Positions 28,713 to 38,352 of a stretch of 64,000 nucleotides of DNA are shown here, one piece after another (positions within the stretch are counted from its first letter, which is position 1; the number at the start of each line of letters is the position of its first letter). The notes beneath the pieces are model-generated. The model saw only the letters and a program-made list of their open reading frames with translations. It was not told the DNA's origin and did not search any database. Made by a program: the position numbers and the translations under genes. Source of the DNA: Pseudomonadales bacterium (GTDB lineage: Bacteria > Pseudomonadota > Gammaproteobacteria > Pseudomonadales > DT-91); contig JABSRQ010000007.1 of assembly GCA_013215055.1 (NCBI GenBank), forward strand, positions 186,001 through 250,000. The letters run 5' to 3'.

Positions 28713-30188
28713 ATGCTTGATAAGGCGGTATTGATTATTGATCAAGGAGGACAAAGCAGCCGTGTATTGGTTTTTAATCAACACGGCAGGGTTATTGCCA
28801 GCAGCCAAAAATCCATTAATACACACACACCAAAAGTCGCTTATATTGAACACAGCCCAGCCGAGGTGCTAGCCTCCATTCAGCAGTGTTTGGCAGAAAT
28901 AGTGCCACAGATACAAGCTATAGATATCATTGCTGCGGGTTTGATTGTGCAACGCTCCAGTTTTCTGGCAATTAATCGCCAAACGTCGACACCGCTAAGC
29001 CCGATTATCAGCTGGCAAGATAGCCGCAACAGTGAATGGTTACATCAACAACGATTAGATAAACAGGCCATTCATCACATCACCGGCCTCTATGCCAATG
29101 CGCATTATGGGGCCAGTAAGATGCGCTGGTTATTGGATCATAATCCTGCCGTGCAACAGGCGGCAAAAGAGCAGCTTTTATTATTCCTACCGTTAGCCAG
29201 TTATTTGGCCAAGCAGCTGTGTCACAATCAAACTGATTATCGGGTAGATAGCGATATTGCCAGCCGCACGCTGCTATTTAATATTTTCACCCAGCAATGG
29301 CATGATGCTTTATTGGCGCAGTTTAACATTGATAAAACATGGCTACCTGAACCCGGCCCTGATTTTATCGCGGATAAAAAAGCACCTTGTTTAAGCACAT
29401 TCCCCCAAACTTTGCCGCTAAGGCTGGTTGCAGGTGATCAATCGTTTTTATCCCAGACTTGGCAACCAAAACCCACAACTGACGGTTTATTTATCAACTG
29501 CGGCAGCGGCGCGTTTATACAGATGCCTTTGCCAGCCCATACAAAACCGGCAGTTGATAAATTATTGTTAAACCATGTTGGCAGCGGTAGCGACTGCGCA
29601 TTTACGCTGTTAGAGGGCACGGTTAATGCGGCAGCCTCGGCATTACAACGTTTATGGCAGATAGAAGGACAACAATTGAATCAAACACAGATTCAGCAGG
29701 CTATTAAGCAGAATAACGATATCCCTTTGTATTTGATGAATCATGCAGGAGTGGGTTCGCCCCATTGGCTGGCCGCCAGTGAAGATATATTTAAATCAAG
29801 CTCTGTCCAGCAGGGTGCTTTAACTGCCAAGGCCTGCGCGGTTTTAGAGGCGGTTATTTTTTTACTGATGGATAATATTGTCTTGCTGCAAAAGGTGAAT
29901 AGACAAATAAAGGAAATTCACATTGGCGGAGGTTTGTCGAACTTGGATGGGTTTTGTCAGAAGCTGGCGGATCTTAGCCAGTTAACGGTTATTCGAGAAG
30001 CACAAACTGAGGTCTCTGCCAAAGGTGCTGCGGCCTTTCTTTTTCGATCAACGGATGTAACGTTAGAGGCTGTAAAAATAGATAAAACTACGTTGTTTAC
30101 ACCTGTATTAAATCAGCCATTAAAGATGCGCCACCAAGGTTTTCAAAGCTTGATAACGCAGAAGAAAAAGCTTAGAAATGCGCTTTAA
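28713..30188 (+). CDS. FGGY-family carbohydrate kinase, glycerol-kinase-like
   Basis: A 491-residue kinase of the FGGY family. The N-terminus, IDQGGQSSRVLVF, matches the phosphate-binding loop of glycerol kinase (DQGTTSSR in the classical enzyme), and SWQDSRN matches the WQDRR region. The C-terminal half has HIGGGLSN. The glycerol-3-phosphate oxidase and glycerophosphodiesterase elsewhere in the window make glycerol a reasonable substrate, but the loop differs and another polyol is possible. AAAGGAG seven bases before ATG is a strong ribosome binding site. The last 17 bases overlap the convergent barrel gene. Confidence 0.82.
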   Translation: MLDKAVLIIDQGGQSSRVLVFNQHGRVIASSQKSINTHTPKVAYIEHSPAEVLASIQQCLAEIVPQIQAIDIIAAGLIVQRSSFLAINRQTSTPLSPIISWQDSRNSEWLHQQRLDKQAIHHITGLYANAHYGASKMRWLLDHNPAVQQAAKEQLLLFLPLASYLAKQLCHNQTDYRVDSDIASRTLLFNIFTQQWHDALLAQFNIDKTWLPEPGPDFIADKKAPCLSTFPQTLPLRLVAGDQSFLSQTWQPKPTTDGLFINCGSGAFIQMPLPAHTKPAVDKLLLNHVGSGSDCAFTLLEGTVNAAASALQRLWQIEGQQLNQTQIQQAIKQNNDIPLYLMNHAGVGSPHWLAASEDIFKSSSVQQGALTAKACAVLEAVIFLLMDNIVLLQKVNRQIKEIHIGGGLSNLDGFCQKLADLSQLTVIREAQTEVSAKGAAAFLFRSTDVTLEAVKIDKTTLFTPVLNQPLKMRHQGFQSLITQKKKLRNAL

Positions 30189-30678
30189 CACCTAAACCGT
30201 ATGCACCTATAGCAAGGTCATTACCAAAATCAAAATGCTGGTATTCGGCATAGATATCAATAACCGGCAACATGGTTAATGCAACACCAACTGCATAATA
30301 AGGATCGTTGCTGCTATCACTGCCCGAGTCGCTAGAAACATCATAATCTGTTTTGGCATAACCAAACTTGGCGTAGATATCCATAATAATAATCGGGAAA
30401 GCAAAAACACCTTGCGCCGAATAGGCAGTAACATCTAGAGACTGGTTATTGGAACTATAGCCACCCAAATCATGATAAGACGCTTCAATAGACAGAAACG
30501 GAATAATTGGTGGCTCCCAGCCGAAAGTGACACTCAAGGCTTTATCACTCTCATCTGAACTCAAGGCATCCAATGAGGTCGCATACGCACCGGCAGCAAT
30601 ATAAAAATCGGCTGCCGCAACGTGCGCCATCAGTGTTAAGCTTAGGGTCATCAAGCCCTTTAAAAACATTTTATTCAT
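30172..30678 (-). CDS. small outer-membrane beta-barrel protein
   Basis: A 168-residue exported protein: signal peptide 1-22 (cleavage after HVAA), then alternating hydrophobic strands with glycines and tyrosines, such as FYIAAGAYATS and YDVSSDSGSDSSNDPYYAVG, and an ending GLGVKAHF with a terminal phenylalanine. This is the shape of an eight-stranded OmpA/OmpW-like barrel. The function is unknown. AAGGA precedes the start. The 3' end overlaps the FGGY kinase gene on the other strand by 17 bases. Confidence 0.75.
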   Translation of the reverse strand: MNKMFLKGLMTLSLTLMAHVAAADFYIAAGAYATSLDALSSDESDKALSVTFGWEPPIIPFLSIEASYHDLGGYSSNNQSLDVTAYSAQGVFAFPIIIMDIYAKFGYAKTDYDVSSDSGSDSSNDPYYAVGVALTMLPVIDIYAEYQHFDFGNDLAIGAYGLGVKAHF

Positions 30679-30765
30679 GGTTTATTCCTTGTGGTTTATT
30701 GTCCGGCTAGTATATGGACTAAATACGCCAAATAAAAGCGCAGACATAAACCCCTAGGTATCGAC

Positions 30766-31101
30766 ATGTTAGATTTAAATGATGTTTTTATATTATTTGT
30801 AGTGATGCTGGTGATTTATGCTTTTTATCATATGGCGCTACTGCGTGAGCGCGCCTATAAAGCGGTAGCGAATCACTGCAAAATAAAAAATTTACAATTA
30901 TTGGATCAGAATGTGGCGGTAAAAGCGCTCTGGTTTAAACGGGACGACCATGGTTCACTGCGTTTCTGGCTAACATGTGAATTTGAATTTTCATCAACCG
31001 GTGATGAGCGTTATAGCGGAAAAATCGTTATTCTAGGTGGCAAGATTGTTAACATCATCTTACCCCCGTACCGTGTACCCGATACGCAGGGCGATGATTA
31101 A
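30766..31101 (+). CDS. DUF3301 domain-containing protein
   Basis: A 111-residue protein with an N-terminal membrane helix (about 5-24) and a cytoplasmic beta-rich domain. FEFSSTGDERYSGKIVILGGK matches the core of the DUF3301 family, a conserved gammaproteobacterial family with no known function. It is alone between divergent and convergent neighbours. Confidence 0.82.
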   Translation: MLDLNDVFILFVVMLVIYAFYHMALLRERAYKAVANHCKIKNLQLLDQNVAVKALWFKRDDHGSLRFWLTCEFEFSSTGDERYSGKIVILGGKIVNIILPPYRVPDTQGDD

Positions 31102-31107
31102 TCCGGA

Positions 31108-31311
31108 TTAGAGCGCAGGCGGCTCGTCTTCACCGTAATATTCAATATGCGGATATTCGGCTTTTAAATCGGCTTTATGGCTGCAGATCACACATTTATG
31201 CGGAAAACCGGCTTCGGTCTTTTCACCAATACAAGTCATCATGCCACCTTTACAACTATCACATAGGTAACTGTATTCATAAGGCACTACTTTTCGGGAA
31301 ATTGCGGGCAT
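31108..31311 (-). CDS. small zinc-ribbon protein, 67 residues
   Basis: Two CxxC knuckles, C17-x2-C20 (YLCDSC) and C40-x2-C43 (HKCVIC), mark a probable zinc ribbon, with a tyrosine- and acid-rich C-terminus. AAGGA with a 7-base spacer precedes the ATG. The family is not one I can name. It could bind nucleic acid or protein. The stop is 6 bases from the stop of the DUF3301 gene. Confidence 0.75.
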   Translation of the reverse strand: MPAISRKVVPYEYSYLCDSCKGGMMTCIGEKTEAGFPHKCVICSHKADLKAEYPHIEYYGEDEPPAL

Positions 31312-31522
31312 TATTGTTCCTTAAAACATGGCTTAAATTTAGGGAAACTCACCCTTTGATCTAAGCACTTTTTATTCGGCAGGGGAAGACATCTCAGCCT
31401 TTTTATAGCTTAATTTATATTGTGCTTCCTTGTTTTGTATCAAAAACAAAAAAAACGTCTATGCTGAAATAAGTCAAAAAAACACAAGTCACTTCCCCCG
31501 ACGTAATAAAATGGTGAAATTT

Positions 31523-31783
31523 ATGTTAACCGTAGAATTAATGCATGAAATTAATATCCTAAGCCAATTTGATCTGAACGCTATGCAGCAGGGCATTAAA
31601 ATTCATGGCGAGGCTGAAGACAAACTTCGTGCAGCCAGTGAAAGGCTTTATAACAAGGGGCTAATTGATCAAGTGGATGGAGGGTATTTAACCCATAGAG
31701 GTATTGAGGCAGCCAAACATGCGCAAGTGTTATTAGATGCGCTTCAACATGCTGAACCCGAACCTGCATCATCGGCGGCCTGA
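31523..31783 (+). CDS. TIGR02647 family protein (small DNA-binding-like)
   Basis: From ATG 31523 an 86-residue protein, MLTVELMHEINILSQFDL onward, matches the TIGR02647 family of about 77 residues, conserved in Pseudomonas-like bacteria. Helices at LRAASERLYNKGLI and the turn QVDGGYLTHRGIEAA look like a winged helix-turn-helix. The function is unproven. A longer frame begins at 31430 but the extra residues are not in the family; ATG 31511 is the other candidate. An alanine/proline tail ends the protein. Confidence 0.8.
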   Translation: MLTVELMHEINILSQFDLNAMQQGIKIHGEAEDKLRAASERLYNKGLIDQVDGGYLTHRGIEAAKHAQVLLDALQHAEPEPASSAA

Positions 31784-31798
31784 AGAAACTTATCATAT

Positions 31799-31827
31799 CG
31801 CACGCCGATATAACTTATCGGCGCGCG
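31799..31827. terminator. bidirectional hairpin between convergent genes
   Basis: CGCACGCCGATA (31799-31810) pairs with TATCGGCGCGCG (31816-31827) with a single mismatch and a five-base loop. It sits between the stops of the TIGR02647 gene and the porin gene. The T run is poor (GTTTGACATCTT), so termination may be partial. Confidence 0.55.
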
Positions 31828-31837
31828 GTTTGACATC

Positions 31838-33025
31838 TTAAAACTTCACTTCAGCCCATAACCAAACTTTTGTGGTATCGGTTTTAGATAATAAATCACC
31901 CTGGCTGTAGCCGGCGTATTTCAAGCCTACCTTGTATTTCTTGGCAATCGGCTTAACCACAAGAAAATCGATTTCTGAACCTAAATCATCTCCCGAATCA
32001 CTGCCGCTAAAATCATGTGCAATAAGCACAAATTTCATACCCGCAGCTTTAACAATGCCTTTGATATATAAATCTTCCAAACCATCGGTAGGTGTTGCTA
32101 GGAATTTATCCGCCCAACCATTAAACGCATGCTTGGTTGCCAGCGGTGTTTGAAAACCATATGCCCCATCATCGGAACCCAATATTTCAAGCCCAGCCAA
32201 AACACTCCAGTTATTCTGGCCATAACCCAACTCGGCTAATAGATAACTCGCTTCGGCATCTGCATGGGTTTCTTGCAAAGCAAACTCTGCTCTATAGAGT
32301 AAGCTGGCATCATCACTGAGCATCGACTTTCCAGAAAAACGTACACCAAAAGTATCTAACGTGGAACCGGCATCATTATCGAGGCCATAGAAATACGTGC
32401 TTATTTTTCCAATATCAGTCAACGTATAGGCCACATTTATAATAAGATCTTTGGCTTTAACATGGCCTGCGGTAACCGTATTAATACGTCCCGAATACAT
32501 CACCGTGGCATCCAAGGCCTCGGCTTTAAATTTTACGGTTAACGCATCATAAGTTTGCTCATGCTGACGCCAGCCCACATTGCCAACAAAACGTGCATTA
32601 TCCAGTATCAAGCGCTGTCTACCACCTATCACATCCAAACCTTCTAACGGTTTAAAAGATAAATACGCCTGATTTAATTCGGTTAAGGCAGGGTCTGCAA
32701 TAACGGGATAATCTGAAGGCATACCTGGCTGGCTATAATCATCGATGCCGCCTACCACTCGCACATCATCCATTTCAATAAAGGCGGTAGTGTTTGCCAG
32801 CTCTGCGGTTTTATACCCCAAGCGGGTACGCAGGGTTAAGCCAGATGCTTTTTCATTTTTACCGTCTTGATCAACACCTTCATAACGTAAACGCGCATCC
32901 AGAGTGGCTTTACCGCCACTTAAAGCATCATAAAAAACATCTTCTGCCTGCGTTTGTGTTGCTACTGTTGCAGCCAGAATGGCTACACTTAACGCTGAGA
33001 TCGTTGTTGAAAACTGCTTTTTCAT
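31838..33025 (-). CDS. alginate-export-type outer-membrane porin
   Basis: The 395-residue protein has a signal peptide (1-27, cleavage after TQTQA) and a barrel rich in alternating strands. GRQRLILDNARFVGNVGWRQ is a strong hallmark of the alginate-export (AlgE-like) porin family, and the chain ends VWLWAEVKF with terminal phenylalanine. Alginate itself is not implied, as no alginate genes are nearby. AGGAG seven bases before ATG marks the start. It faces the same way as, and lies downstream of, the binding-protein-like gene at 33255. Confidence 0.85.
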   Translation of the reverse strand: MKKQFSTTISALSVAILAATVATQTQAEDVFYDALSGGKATLDARLRYEGVDQDGKNEKASGLTLRTRLGYKTAELANTTAFIEMDDVRVVGGIDDYSQPGMPSDYPVIADPALTELNQAYLSFKPLEGLDVIGGRQRLILDNARFVGNVGWRQHEQTYDALTVKFKAEALDATVMYSGRINTVTAGHVKAKDLIINVAYTLTDIGKISTYFYGLDNDAGSTLDTFGVRFSGKSMLSDDASLLYRAEFALQETHADAEASYLLAELGYGQNNWSVLAGLEILGSDDGAYGFQTPLATKHAFNGWADKFLATPTDGLEDLYIKGIVKAAGMKFVLIAHDFSGSDSGDDLGSEIDFLVVKPIAKKYKVGLKYAGYSQGDLLSKTDTTKVWLWAEVKF

Positions 33026-33254
33026 TGGAACTCCTAATCGACTTTATGCTTAAATTGTTTAGTCAAACTTTTATACACCTCATCACATTTTTGATACAGC
33101 ACAGGACCTGCCAACTGTATAAAACCGTTATTTTTATAAAGGATTAGTAAATCCAATACATTACTTCACCCATATCACGCAGCAAAATGCAATCGTCACC
33201 CACCTAAATTAACGTGTTAGTGAAGGAGGAGACGTTTAAGCTGTACGCAAGTTT

Positions 33255-33677
33255 TTATTTTACCGCCATAACCACACGGACCTGAGCATCTACATCATCT
33301 TCATTGATATAGGCAATCGCGTTAGGATTTTGACTAATAATACGTTTGATCGCAGCCGCATCATCTAACTGCCTTGGCGGTTTAGCCCGGGATGAAAATA
33401 GCATACGCGCCCAATAGCTACTTAAACGTGTTTCAGATTTACGCAGTAATTTATTCCTGAAATCATCTCTGTTTTTATCACCCTGTGGCAAATCATACAT
33501 CTGCACTTTATCACCATTGGGAAAAGTCAGGGCTTTACCGAGAAAAATATGACGTATCTGAGTTTGAGTGAGCTGATTGTGATTATCGGGATTAACGACA
33601 ACAACAACCTCTGCAGATAATGATATTGAATAAAACAGTAACAATAAACAGCCTGCGATGACCGATAAAAATTTCAA
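33255..33677 (-). CDS. phosphate ABC transporter substrate-binding-like protein, TTG start
   Basis: A 140-residue protein with a signal peptide (1-22) and a short PstS-like (PBP-like) domain: VVVVVNPDNHNQLTQTQIRHIFLGK and later AIKRIISQNPNAIAYINEDD. It is about half the size of true PstS, so it is probably a solitary member of this family rather than a transport component. No pst genes lie nearby. The start codon is TTG at 33675-33677, six bases after GGAG; there is no ATG option. It is upstream of the porin, same strand, with 229 bases between. Confidence 0.8.
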   Translation of the reverse strand: MKFLSVIAGCLLLLFYSISLSAEVVVVVNPDNHNQLTQTQIRHIFLGKALTFPNGDKVQMYDLPQGDKNRDDFRNKLLRKSETRLSSYWARMLFSSRAKPPRQLDDAAAIKRIISQNPNAIAYINEDDVDAQVRVVMAVK

Positions 33678-33880
33678 ACGTCACTCCTCAACTGGAATAT
33701 AAGCATGCATGTTTAGACAGAAAAAACGACAGTCGATACCACCTGCTATAAGATTAGTTTGCAAAAAAATAAAATCAAATTCACGCCGATTAATTTATTT
33801 CATCACATTCCATGACGCATTGGCACAGTGGTCTATAGTGTTAAAAACCTCAATAAATGGAATGTGGTATACGGTTATGA

Positions 33881-35638
33881 ATGCCTGAAAAAAACTACAC
33901 AGATGTTATTCACGCCAATAACAATCATCTGCAGACCATACTCGATACGGTAGGCACGGCGATTCTTTCCTTTGACAGCAGCGGAAATCTGGTTTTAAAA
34001 AATGCCCAGGCAGATACCTTATTCAAAGATATTAAAGAGGTTGAAAATATTTCCAGTGCAGTGATGCGCTCAAAATATAATTTCTACGATAAAAATAATG
34101 AGTTTATCGCGTTTAACCACTCACCGGTTTATAAGGCGATTCATGGTCAAAAAACCATGAATACTCGTATCCGAATCGAAAACCAAAACTCCATGGAAAG
34201 CCATTGGTTTCTTCTTAATGCCTCACCACTCTTTGATAATAAAGACGAGGCTGATGGTTGCGTCATCTGTTTAAATGAAATCACCGAGCTGGTTGAAAGT
34301 AATCAACGCATTAAAAAATACGCCTTATATGACCCGCTAACCAACCTACCTAACCGACGTCTGTTGATGGATGAATTACGTAAATCCATCAGTTATACCC
34401 GCCGTTATAATCGCTTTGCGGCGGTGTTATTTATTGATTTGGATAATTTCAAAAACGTCAATGATTTATGGGGCCATGAACTGGGTGATCATTTATTACA
34501 AGCGGTAGCCAAACGCCTAAAAGACATTACCCGCGATACCGATATTCTAAGCCGCTTGGGCGGCGATGAATTTGTCTGTATTTTAAATGATCTATCTGCA
34601 GATTTAGCCGATGCCATGCATCAAGCCAAATTATTTTCTGAACGTATCATCACCATGTTGGAAAAAGAATTTACCCTGGGAGAAGTGACGGTTAACGCTC
34701 CCTGCAGCATTGGCATCATCATTTATCCCGATGTCGACTCCACCCCGGAACGACTCTTGCAATACGCCGATACGGCACTGTATCAAGCCAAAGATAAAGG
34801 CAAAAAGATATCGGTGATGTTTAACCCGGAGATGACCGAAGATATTGCCCACAAGGTGCAATTACAGAACCTGTTTCACCATGCCGCACAGAGAGATATT
34901 TTTCATATTGTCATGCAACCGCAGTATCGAGCCGATAATGGTGAACTAAGTGGTGCCGAGGTGTTATTACGCTGCCAGCTTAATAGCGGTAAATTTATCT
35001 CACCCGATGACTTCATTCCAATTCTTGAACAAAGCGCCGATATCGTTGAGGTGGGTTACTGGATTGTACGCCAAACCTGCCTCCAGTTTAGCCAATGGCT
35101 CACACCTTGGATATGGCAAGAAGGCGCACATATTTCTATCAATGTTAGCCCCAGACAGCTGCAAGATATTAACTTCTGCCCCCGTTTTATGGCCATCATC
35201 GAAGAATATGAAATCCCCGCCAAGATGTTGGTTATCGAAATCACCGAGAGTCTGTTTGCCGCCGAAAACGATGTGATGGTGGATAACCTGATGCGCATTC
35301 ATGAGCACGGCATTAAACTCTCTATGGATGATTTTGGCACCGGTTATTCATCACTCAGTTATTTAAAACGCTTTCCTCTGGATTATTTAAAAATTGATCG
35401 CTGCTTTGTTAATGAACTTGAAACCAATAATGAAGACCGCGCCGTGGTACAGGCTATTATGGCGGTTTGCCAGGAGTTTGGCATAGAGGTGGTGGCCGAA
35501 GGCGTGGAAACCTTGGAGCAGGCCAAGATATTACAAAATATCGGCTGCCATTATTTTCAGGGTTATTATTTTGCCCGCCCTATGAAGCTGGATGATTTTT
35601 CAGCCTTATTAAGCGACTTTAAAGCGCAAGCTATTTAA
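33881..35638 (+). CDS. PAS-GGDEF-EAL bifunctional c-di-GMP protein
   Basis: 585 residues with no membrane segment: PAS (about 15-135), GGDEF (about 145-310) and EAL (about 325-575). GGDEF at 227-231 is intact and an inhibitory-site RxxD (218-221) lies five residues before it. In the EAL domain the signature is EVL rather than EAL, but the metal-binding and catalytic residues (INVSPRQ, IEITES, DDFGTGYSS, LKID, EGVE) are all kept, so both cyclase and phosphodiesterase activity look possible. It is an ordinary c-di-GMP turnover protein; the signal is unknown. The ribosome binding site is weak. Confidence 0.93.
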   Translation: MPEKNYTDVIHANNNHLQTILDTVGTAILSFDSSGNLVLKNAQADTLFKDIKEVENISSAVMRSKYNFYDKNNEFIAFNHSPVYKAIHGQKTMNTRIRIENQNSMESHWFLLNASPLFDNKDEADGCVICLNEITELVESNQRIKKYALYDPLTNLPNRRLLMDELRKSISYTRRYNRFAAVLFIDLDNFKNVNDLWGHELGDHLLQAVAKRLKDITRDTDILSRLGGDEFVCILNDLSADLADAMHQAKLFSERIITMLEKEFTLGEVTVNAPCSIGIIIYPDVDSTPERLLQYADTALYQAKDKGKKISVMFNPEMTEDIAHKVQLQNLFHHAAQRDIFHIVMQPQYRADNGELSGAEVLLRCQLNSGKFISPDDFIPILEQSADIVEVGYWIVRQTCLQFSQWLTPWIWQEGAHISINVSPRQLQDINFCPRFMAIIEEYEIPAKMLVIEITESLFAAENDVMVDNLMRIHEHGIKLSMDDFGTGYSSLSYLKRFPLDYLKIDRCFVNELETNNEDRAVVQAIMAVCQEFGIEVVAEGVETLEQAKILQNIGCHYFQGYYFARPMKLDDFSALLSDFKAQAI

Positions 35639-35644
35639 TAAGCC

Positions 35645-36574
35645 TTATCTAAAGCTTAGCACTTGCTCAATATTATCTTTGCCCAGGCGTAACATCAGCA
35701 ATCTGTCCAGCCCCAGCGCAACACCGGCACAATCGGGTAACCCCACTTCCAGAGCCTGCAAAAACGCATAGTCAATAGGCATGGGCGCTAAACCCATTTT
35801 TACCCGTTGCAGATTATCCTGATGGAAACGTTGTTTTTGTTGAGCCACATCGGTTAATTCATGATAACCATTAGCCAATTCTAGGCCCTGGTAATACAGC
35901 TCAAATCTGGACGCCACCTCAAGGCCACTCTCATCTAAACCTAGCTTCGCCAAAGATGCTTGTGACGGTGGATAGTCATAAATAAATACCGGTGCATCTT
36001 GGCCCAGCTGCGGCTCAATCACATGTGACATCAAAAGATTTAACCAATCATCCCGGCTACCATCCGGCATCTCGATGTCGATCTGCTCTTTGGCTTCAAA
36101 AATTAATTGCGAAAGCGTAATCGTAAACGGGTTAAAACCCAAACACTCCTCAAAAACAGCGGTATAGGATTTGTGTTCAAAATGATGGACACCCAATAGA
36201 TATTCAATTAAATCGGCCATCTCATCCATTAAATCCCAAAGATCAAAATCCAGCCTATACCATTCCAGTAACGTGAACTCTTCATTATGGCGGCTGCCGA
36301 TCTCTTCTTTTCTAAACGCCTTGCAGATTTGATAAATATCTCCCGAGCCACTGGCTAATAGCCGTTTCATAAAATATTCGGGTGATGTTTGTAACCACTT
36401 ACCCTCACCTGCTGGCAAAGATTCTATGTAGGCATCGGTAACGGTCGCCACACCTAGCAACGGAGTGTCGACCTCCAATACATCTCTTTGCAGGAAGAAA
36501 TCGCGGATACGCTGATAGAGCTGCGCACGGTGCTGCAGGGCAGCATGATAGTCAGATGTATGAGAAGTGGACAT
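35645..36574 (-). CDS. epmA: EF-P lysine aminoacylase EpmA
   Basis: A 309-residue paralogue of the class II lysyl-tRNA synthetase catalytic core (PoxA/GenX) that puts (R)-beta-lysine onto EF-P Lys34. Class II motifs: FFLQRDVLEVDTPLL (motif 1), FRKEEIGSRHNEEFTLLEWYR (motif 2 region), GVALGLDRLLML (motif 3). ATG 36574 is preferred over TTG 36583. It is downstream of efp on the same strand, with a terminator hairpin between. Confidence 0.95.
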   Translation of the reverse strand: MSTSHTSDYHAALQHRAQLYQRIRDFFLQRDVLEVDTPLLGVATVTDAYIESLPAGEGKWLQTSPEYFMKRLLASGSGDIYQICKAFRKEEIGSRHNEEFTLLEWYRLDFDLWDLMDEMADLIEYLLGVHHFEHKSYTAVFEECLGFNPFTITLSQLIFEAKEQIDIEMPDGSRDDWLNLLMSHVIEPQLGQDAPVFIYDYPPSQASLAKLGLDESGLEVASRFELYYQGLELANGYHELTDVAQQKQRFHQDNLQRVKMGLAPMPIDYAFLQALEVGLPDCAGVALGLDRLLMLRLGKDNIEQVLSFR

Positions 36575-36598
36575 AAATAGCAATAAAAAACTAAGGAA

Positions 36599-36631
36599 GA
36601 AAAAGAAGCCCCGGCAGATTAACCAGGGCTA
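36599..36631 (-). terminator. rho-independent terminator after efp
   Basis: Read on the minus strand, AGCCC-t-GG pairs with CC-g-GGGCT around an 8-base loop, followed by TTCTTTTT. It should reduce transcription of epmA from the efp promoter. Confidence 0.8.
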
Positions 36632-36653
36632 TAAGATTTAAGCTTTTAAGCGC

Positions 36654-37223
36654 TTAACCTTTGGCACGAGAAACGTAATCACCGGTACGGGTATCGATAC
36701 GTAAGATCTCACCGATAACGATAAATAACGGCACCATCACAGTTGCACCGGTGATTAATGTCGCAGGTTTAGTGCCACCTTGGGCGGTATCACCTTTTAA
36801 ACCGGGATCGGTTTGTGCTACTTCTAACTCGATAAAGTTAGGCGGCGTGATAATAATCGGCGCACCGTTGTATAAGGTCACCTCATATTTTTCTTGCTCT
36901 TTCAGCCACTTCACGCAATCACCCACGGCTGTTTCATCGGCTTGAGATTGTTCGAAGTTATCGGGATCCATAAAATGCCAGAACTCACCATCGGTGTATA
37001 AATACTCCATGGTATGATCCATCACATCGGCACCTTCAAGCTTCTCACCCGATTTAAACGTTCTATCCCAGACCCTGCCGGTTTTTAAGTTGCGCATTTT
37101 AACGCGGTTAAAGGCCTGACCTTTACCGGGCTTAACAAATTCGTTCTCCAGGATGGAACATGGGTCGCCATCCAACAATACTTTCAGACCTGACTTAAAT
37201 TCGTTGGTAGAATAGTTGGCCAT
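36654..37223 (-). CDS. efp: translation elongation factor P
   Basis: The 189-residue factor relieves ribosome stalling at polyproline. The modified lysine is K34 in the loop KPGKGQ, exactly as in E. coli, and both EpmA and EpmB are encoded next to it, so beta-lysylation is expected. ATG 37223 has GAGG upstream; the longer frame from 37241 adds six residues not found in the family. Divergent from epmB. Confidence 0.97.
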   Translation of the reverse strand: MANYSTNEFKSGLKVLLDGDPCSILENEFVKPGKGQAFNRVKMRNLKTGRVWDRTFKSGEKLEGADVMDHTMEYLYTDGEFWHFMDPDNFEQSQADETAVGDCVKWLKEQEKYEVTLYNGAPIIITPPNFIELEVAQTDPGLKGDTAQGGTKPATLITGATVMVPLFIVIGEILRIDTRTGDYVSRAKG

Positions 37224-37264
37224 GAGAATCCTCGTAAACATTTATTAATCAATTAAGGGGCGCA

Positions 37265-38287
37265 ATGATAACGCGAACTGAGTCAAGATGGCAGACCGAA
37301 GACTGGCAAAAAGCCATGAAAAACATGATTCGTGATGTGCGCAGCCTGTATCAAGCCGTAAATCTTAACCCGGAAGATTTACCTGCCGAGCTATCTTCTC
37401 GCCTGGATTTCCCGGTAAGAGTGCCTCAGAACTTTGTTCAGCGCATGCAAAAAGGCAATGCATTGGATCCTTTATTATTGCAAGTACTGCCACAAACAGC
37501 AGAAATGCAAGACATTGCAGGTTTCAGCACCGATCCTCTGGCAGAAGCCGAATTTAACATGGCTCCGGGTTTAATTCATAAATACCATGGCCGGGTTTTG
37601 TTAATCAGCAACCCCAGTTGTTCCGTGCATTGCCGCTATTGTTTTAGACGCCACTTCCCTTATCAGGAAAATACCCCAGGCAGCCAACATTGGCATAAAG
37701 CCATGGACTATATTGCCAACAATAAAGAGATTCATGAGGTTATTTTAAGTGGAGGCGACCCTCTGGCTGCCAATGATGATTATCTGCAGCAGCTGATCGA
37801 TAAAATAGCCCAGATAAAACATGTAAAAACCCTGCGTATTCATACCCGCCAGCCCGTGGTGATGCCGGAACGTATTACCAATGAATTATTGGCGGTATTA
37901 ACCTCCAGCCGCTTAAAAACCGTGATGGTGATTCACAGTAATCATGCGCAGGAATTACAAGGGGATACCGTTGAAGCTTTGCAGTTATTGCAGGCCCACG
38001 GTATTCGCCTTTTAAATCAGTCGGTTTTCTTAAAAGGCATCAACGATACCGTGCAGGCGCAAAAATCCCTGTTAGAAAGCTTGTATACCTTAAATATTCA
38101 GGCATATTACCTACATGTGCTAGATAAAGTGCAAGGTGCGGGCCATTTTTTCTGTAAAGATGAGGACACCAAAGAAATCTACGCTAAACTAGTAACATTA
38201 TTACCCGGTTATATGTTGCCAAGGCTGGTCAGGGAATATCCTCATGCCGCCTCAAAAACAGCCATCGATATAATAAAAGCCGTTTGA
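37265..38287 (+). CDS. epmB: EF-P beta-lysylation protein EpmB (lysine 2,3-aminomutase family)
   Basis: The 340-residue radical SAM enzyme turns (S)-alpha-lysine into (R)-beta-lysine for EF-P. Cluster cysteines C119, C123 and C126 are in NPSCSVHCRYCFRR. GGDPLAAND and YYLHVLDKVQGAGHF are also family features. It is divergent from efp, with 41 bases between the two start codons, so the promoters overlap and co-regulation is likely. Confidence 0.95.
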   Translation: MITRTESRWQTEDWQKAMKNMIRDVRSLYQAVNLNPEDLPAELSSRLDFPVRVPQNFVQRMQKGNALDPLLLQVLPQTAEMQDIAGFSTDPLAEAEFNMAPGLIHKYHGRVLLISNPSCSVHCRYCFRRHFPYQENTPGSQHWHKAMDYIANNKEIHEVILSGGDPLAANDDYLQQLIDKIAQIKHVKTLRIHTRQPVVMPERITNELLAVLTSSRLKTVMVIHSNHAQELQGDTVEALQLLQAHGIRLLNQSVFLKGINDTVQAQKSLLESLYTLNIQAYYLHVLDKVQGAGHFFCKDEDTKEIYAKLVTLLPGYMLPRLVREYPHAASKTAIDIIKAV

Positions 38288-38352
38288 TTCTTTAAGACAA
38301 TCAAATTAGCATCATTCATTTAGCAGAAAGGGGTTCTGCTGCGGCAGAAGCT

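Noticed and set aside
31430-31522. Longer N-terminus for the TIGR02647 protein
   Set aside because: The added 31 residues are lysine/asparagine-rich, outside the family, and the first ATG has no ribosome binding site.
34945-34965. EVL in place of EAL taken as loss of phosphodiesterase activity
   Set aside because: All other metal and catalytic residues of the domain are intact and EVL is a common active variant.
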